NCBI GenBank assembly: GCA_023253625.1
Contig: JALRFY010000197.1
Span: 1-35,216, forward strand
Length of the DNA: 35,216 nucleotides
Direction: 5' to 3'
Source of the DNA: Akkermansiaceae bacterium
GTDB lineage: Bacteria; Verrucomicrobiota; Verrucomicrobiia; Verrucomicrobiales; Akkermansiaceae
The notes below the pieces were generated by a model. The model had not been told where the DNA came from, did not search any database, and saw only the letters and a program-made list of their open reading frames with translations. The position numbers and the translations under genes are program-made. This document shows, piece by piece, positions 32,878 through 35,216 of this stretch. How positions within the stretch are numbered: position 1 is the first letter of the stretch; the number at the start of each line of letters is the position of its first letter.

Positions 32878-33801
32878 TTAGGGATTGGCTGTGGAGAAAT
32901 CAGCATGCTTTCCGGCAATGTCGATGGATTCCGGTGTGCCGGTGAAAATCAACACCCGATAGCGCAGGCGCAGGGTGGAATCCTTTTTGAGGTGCGTGGA
33001 TTTTCCATCCTCCGGCCAAAACATCGGGGTGGGGGAGAGGAATCCATAATCGCGGGTGAACCACGGCGACGGGTAGCCGGGGTTGGACGGGTGCTGGAGG
33101 ACGGCGAGTCCCTCGGTTTTTCCGCCGCGCGGGCCGAAGCAGGTGAGCCATGGCGAGGGTTTGCCGAAGGTGCCTTTCTCGCCGGCGAGTCCCTCGGCGT
33201 TGCGCATGCGGCCGCCATATTGCGGCGTGAGGTCGGGATCCATGCGGGCGCTGAAGAACGAGTGGTTGGTCTTCTCGATCACCACGTCCTCCAGGGCGGT
33301 GAGAGTGACATCAAAATCGATTTCCCTTAGCTCCGGCGCAGGTGCGCGGACCGCGATGCGCCGTGTGTCGCGGAACGGTTGGACGGCATCAGGTCGCTGC
33401 CAGTCGCAGGTGTCCTTGATGACGATTTCCGGGCCGTTATCAACGAGGATTTCCGGGCCTCGTGAAAGGATCTGGCCGCGCGCGTTGGCTTCCTGCCAGT
33501 AGTTGCCGCCATTAACTTTGTCGCAGCCAAAAAAAAGCGAGCTGTGGTGTGGATACTGGCCATTGCGCATTGAGGTGACAGCCGCCCCGGATGGGCCGTT
33601 CACCGGAAAGAAAAACGGGTATTTCTCATCCTTGGAAAAACGGTAGCTGGTAAGGAACGCGCCGTTCACGGTGATATCAATGCGGGAGCCGGTCATGACG
33701 GCCTGCAATTTCGCCGGCTGGCTTGCGTGGAGGGATGCGGATGCCGCGGCCACCATCGTGGCGAAAGCCGCGGCCGCGATCAGGGATTTGATGGATTCCA
33801 T
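32878..33801 (-). CDS. Secreted DUF6807 (PmoA-like) family protein
   Basis: A 307-residue exported beta-rich protein. Signal peptide at ~1-27 (KSLIAAAAFATMVAAASASLHA). Family-like stretches are TSYRFSKDEKYPFFFPVNGPSGAAVTSMRNGQYPHHSSLFFGCDKVNGGNYWQE, TCDWQRPDAVQPFRDTRRIAV, the central GGRMRNAEGLAGEKGTFGKPSPWLTCFGP and GLAVLQHPSNPGYPSPWFTRDYGFLSPTPMF. Databases often label the family as methane oxygenase PmoA; I see nothing linking it to methane oxidation, and the neighbours point to carbohydrate metabolism. It is the first gene of the leftward cluster with three Gfo/Idh-type genes. Function unknown. Confidence 0.82.
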   Translation of the reverse strand: MESIKSLIAAAAFATMVAAASASLHASQPAKLQAVMTGSRIDITVNGAFLTSYRFSKDEKYPFFFPVNGPSGAAVTSMRNGQYPHHSSLFFGCDKVNGGNYWQEANARGQILSRGPEILVDNGPEIVIKDTCDWQRPDAVQPFRDTRRIAVRAPAPELREIDFDVTLTALEDVVIEKTNHSFFSARMDPDLTPQYGGRMRNAEGLAGEKGTFGKPSPWLTCFGPRGGKTEGLAVLQHPSNPGYPSPWFTRDYGFLSPTPMFWPEDGKSTHLKKDSTLRLRYRVLIFTGTPESIDIAGKHADFSTANP

Positions 33802-33940
33802 GGCGGATCTCCAGCACTAAGCCGGCTGCGCTCAAACGCTAAGCGGGGGGCGGATCTTTCAGCAAGCCTGCATCTCAGAGGCATTCCGTGGGAAACCACC
33901 GCAGCAGAGGCGACATGCTGCTGGCTTGCATGGCGCGGGC

Positions 33941-35216
33941 TCAATCGAGCAGTTCGCCGTAGCGCTTGTGTGCCACGGCAAGCGAGAGATCGAGGATGCC
34001 TTGCGAGCGCGTGTGTCGCAGCGCTTCGTCGGCCATGGCGGCGCATTCCGCGAAACTGAGTGAACGTATGGCTTGGCCGACGGATGGCACCTGCTGTGGG
34101 CCGACCGAAAGCTCCTCGACGCCAAGGCCAATGATGAGCGGGGTGAGGCGGATGTCGCCGGCCATTTCGCCACAGATGCCGGTCCAGATTCCGTGGTCGT
34201 TAGCCGCATCGATGGTGCGCTTGATGAGGCGGATCACGGCCGGGTGGGTGGGCCGGTAGAGGTCGGCCACATGCGGGTTCACGCGGTCGGCGGCGACTGT
34301 GTATTGGATGAGGTCATTGGTGCCGATGGAGAAGAAATCGACTTCCGGGGCAAGCAGGTCCGCACAGAGCGCGGCGGCTGGCACCTCGATCATGACACCG
34401 ACCGGGATGTCGTGATCAAAGGGAATGCCTTCTTCGTCGAGTTCTTCCATGCAACGGCGGACCATTTCCTTGCAGCGCCAGATTTCGGACAGGCCGGAAA
34501 TCATCGGAAACATCATGGCCACCTTGCCCTTGGCGCTGGAACGGATGATGGCACGCACCTGCTCGCGGAACATCGCGGGGCGGGCGAGCGAGACACGGAT
34601 GCCGCGCCAACCTAGAAACGGATTGGGCTCCGGCTCGGTGAGCGGCTCGACAGGAAGTTTGTCGCCACCGGCATCGAGCGTGCGGATGATCACACGATGT
34701 GGCGCCATTTCGCGGACCACCCGCGAATAGATTTCCGCCTGCGTGTTTTCCGCGGGCATGTCGTCACCATTGAGCAGGAGGTATTCGGTGCGGTAGAGAC
34801 CAATACCTTTCGCACCGCTGCGTTTCACCAGCGGCAGTTCCTCGACGATTTCGATGTTGGCGGAAACATCGATCTGGCGGCCGTCGGAGGTTTCCGTGGC
34901 GGCACCGCGCTTGGCCTCGAGTTGGCTCCGCATGCGCGCCTTGGCGTCACTCAGCTTGTGATAGCGGGCGAGCGTCTCGGGCGACGGGTGAAGGATCAGC
35001 TTGCCGGTGTAGCCATCGAGAATAGCCGGGGACAAGGCGACGACATCGATGACCGTGCCGCCCTCGAGGCCGACCACTGCGGGGATGCCGAAGGCGCGGG
35101 CGAGGATGGCGGTGTGGGAGTTGACGCTGCCTTGCTCGGTGGCGAAGCCGAGCACATCGCGGCGGTTCATCGAGGCGGTGTCCGACGGGGCGAGGTCGTA
35201 GGCGAGGAGGATGTGA
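33941..35216 (-). CDS. ptsI: PTS enzyme I (phosphoenolpyruvate-protein phosphotransferase), 5' end beyond window
   Basis: The window holds about 425 C-terminal residues of enzyme I; the frame is open to the right edge (HILLAYDLAPSDTASMN upstream of the track's Met). GSVNSHTAILARAFGIPAVVG contains the phosphorylated His (usual motif GGxTSHTAI; the residues before Ser-His differ). The PEP-binding barrel shows GIGLYRTEYLLLN, RTLDAGGDKLPVEPLTEPEPNPFLGWRGIRVSL, FFSIGTNDLIQYTVAADR and the catalytic Cys in GICGEMAGD. The protein takes phosphate from PEP and passes it to HPr; in bacteria with few sugar permeases the system is often regulatory. HPr and EIIA genes may lie just beyond the right edge. 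Length to the stop is normal. Confidence 0.92.
   Translation of the reverse strand, partial: HILLAYDLAPSDTASMNRRDVLGFATEQGSVNSHTAILARAFGIPAVVGLEGGTVIDVVALSPAILDGYTGKLILHPSPETLARYHKLSDAKARMRSQLEAKRGAATETSDGRQIDVSANIEIVEELPLVKRSGAKGIGLYRTEYLLLNGDDMPAENTQAEIYSRVVREMAPHRVIIRTLDAGGDKLPVEPLTEPEPNPFLGWRGIRVSLARPAMFREQVRAIIRSSAKGKVAMMFPMISGLSEIWRCKEMVRRCMEELDEEGIPFDHDIPVGVMIEVPAAALCADLLAPEVDFFSIGTNDLIQYTVAADRVNPHVADLYRPTHPAVIRLIKRTIDAANDHGIWTGICGEMAGDIRLTPLIIGLGVEELSVGPQQVPSVGQAIRSLSFAECAAMADEALRHTRSQGILDLSLAVAHKRYGELLD

Noticed and set aside
33727-34059. Plus-strand 110-aa ORF across the DUF6807/ptsI gap
   Set aside because: Overlaps both real minus-strand genes and has no recognisable motif.
1-35216. 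CRISPR arrays, tRNA, rRNA and complete insertion sequences
   Set aside because: Looked for on both strands by eye; no regularly spaced direct repeats, no tRNA-like CCA-ended cloverleaf and no transposase gene were seen.

Overview
The window reads as a stretch of a GC-rich, Gram-negative chromosome of the Verrucomicrobiota (Luteolibacter/Haloferula/Akkermansiaceae-like). This is inferred from gene content: a formylglycine sulfatase, several Tat-exported Gfo/Idh/MocA oxidoreductases, a DUF6807 (PmoA-like) protein, a DUF6288/PDZ/HEAT protein, an EboD-like dehydroquinate-synthase homologue and small palindromic dispersed repeats. No rRNA, tRNA or CRISPR array was seen.

Layout. (1) 1-145: 3' end of a transketolase. 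(2) About 146-9000: an accessory segment, visibly less GC-rich and less regular in codon use than the rest. It holds a VapBC-type toxin-antitoxin pair behind a palindrome and a 159-bp repeat, a type IA topoisomerase without zinc fingers, and a leftward block of overlapping genes (8194 to 4454): a truncated PLD-helicase fragment, rhuM, a possible 25-codon micro-ORF, two small unknown ORFs, and a 590-aa protein with an N-terminal Swt1-type HEPN domain. It ends in a gene-poor stretch with a probably decayed ORF and short tandem repeats. (3) 9089-14022: DUF456 membrane protein, UshA-like 5'-nucleotidase, N-sulfoglucosamine-sulfohydrolase-like sulfatase, calcineurin-like phosphoesterase; the last three are exported. 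(4) 14175-17929: Nudix hydrolase, EboD-like dehydroquinate-synthase homologue, asd, and a short-chain polyprenyl diphosphate synthase. (5) 18083-23595: EamA transporter coupled to a secreted SGNH plus alpha/beta hydrolase, divergent from a large PDZ/DUF6288/HEAT protein. (6) 23686-28322: mfd and a MATE exporter with an ATGA overlap. (7) 28562-33801: a leftward run of DUF6807 protein, three Gfo/Idh/MocA-type proteins, probably for extracytoplasmic sugar or polyol catabolism. (8) 33941-35216: 3' part of ptsI (enzyme I).

Two themes stand out. First, palindromic repeats: two 159-bp copies of one family lie about 30.6 kb apart in opposite orientation, a second family fills the gap upstream of the sulfatase, a 66-bp palindrome sits just before the prenyl synthase, and sequence matching the second family lies in frame inside mfd, adding about 32 low-complexity residues. 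Second, the HEPN/rhuM operon is the best candidate for an undescribed (defence-like) system: its genes overlap almost continuously and its last gene carries an intact Rx4H HEPN motif attached to large uncharacterised domains. Functions given for unknown proteins are inference from sequence reading only; no database search was run.
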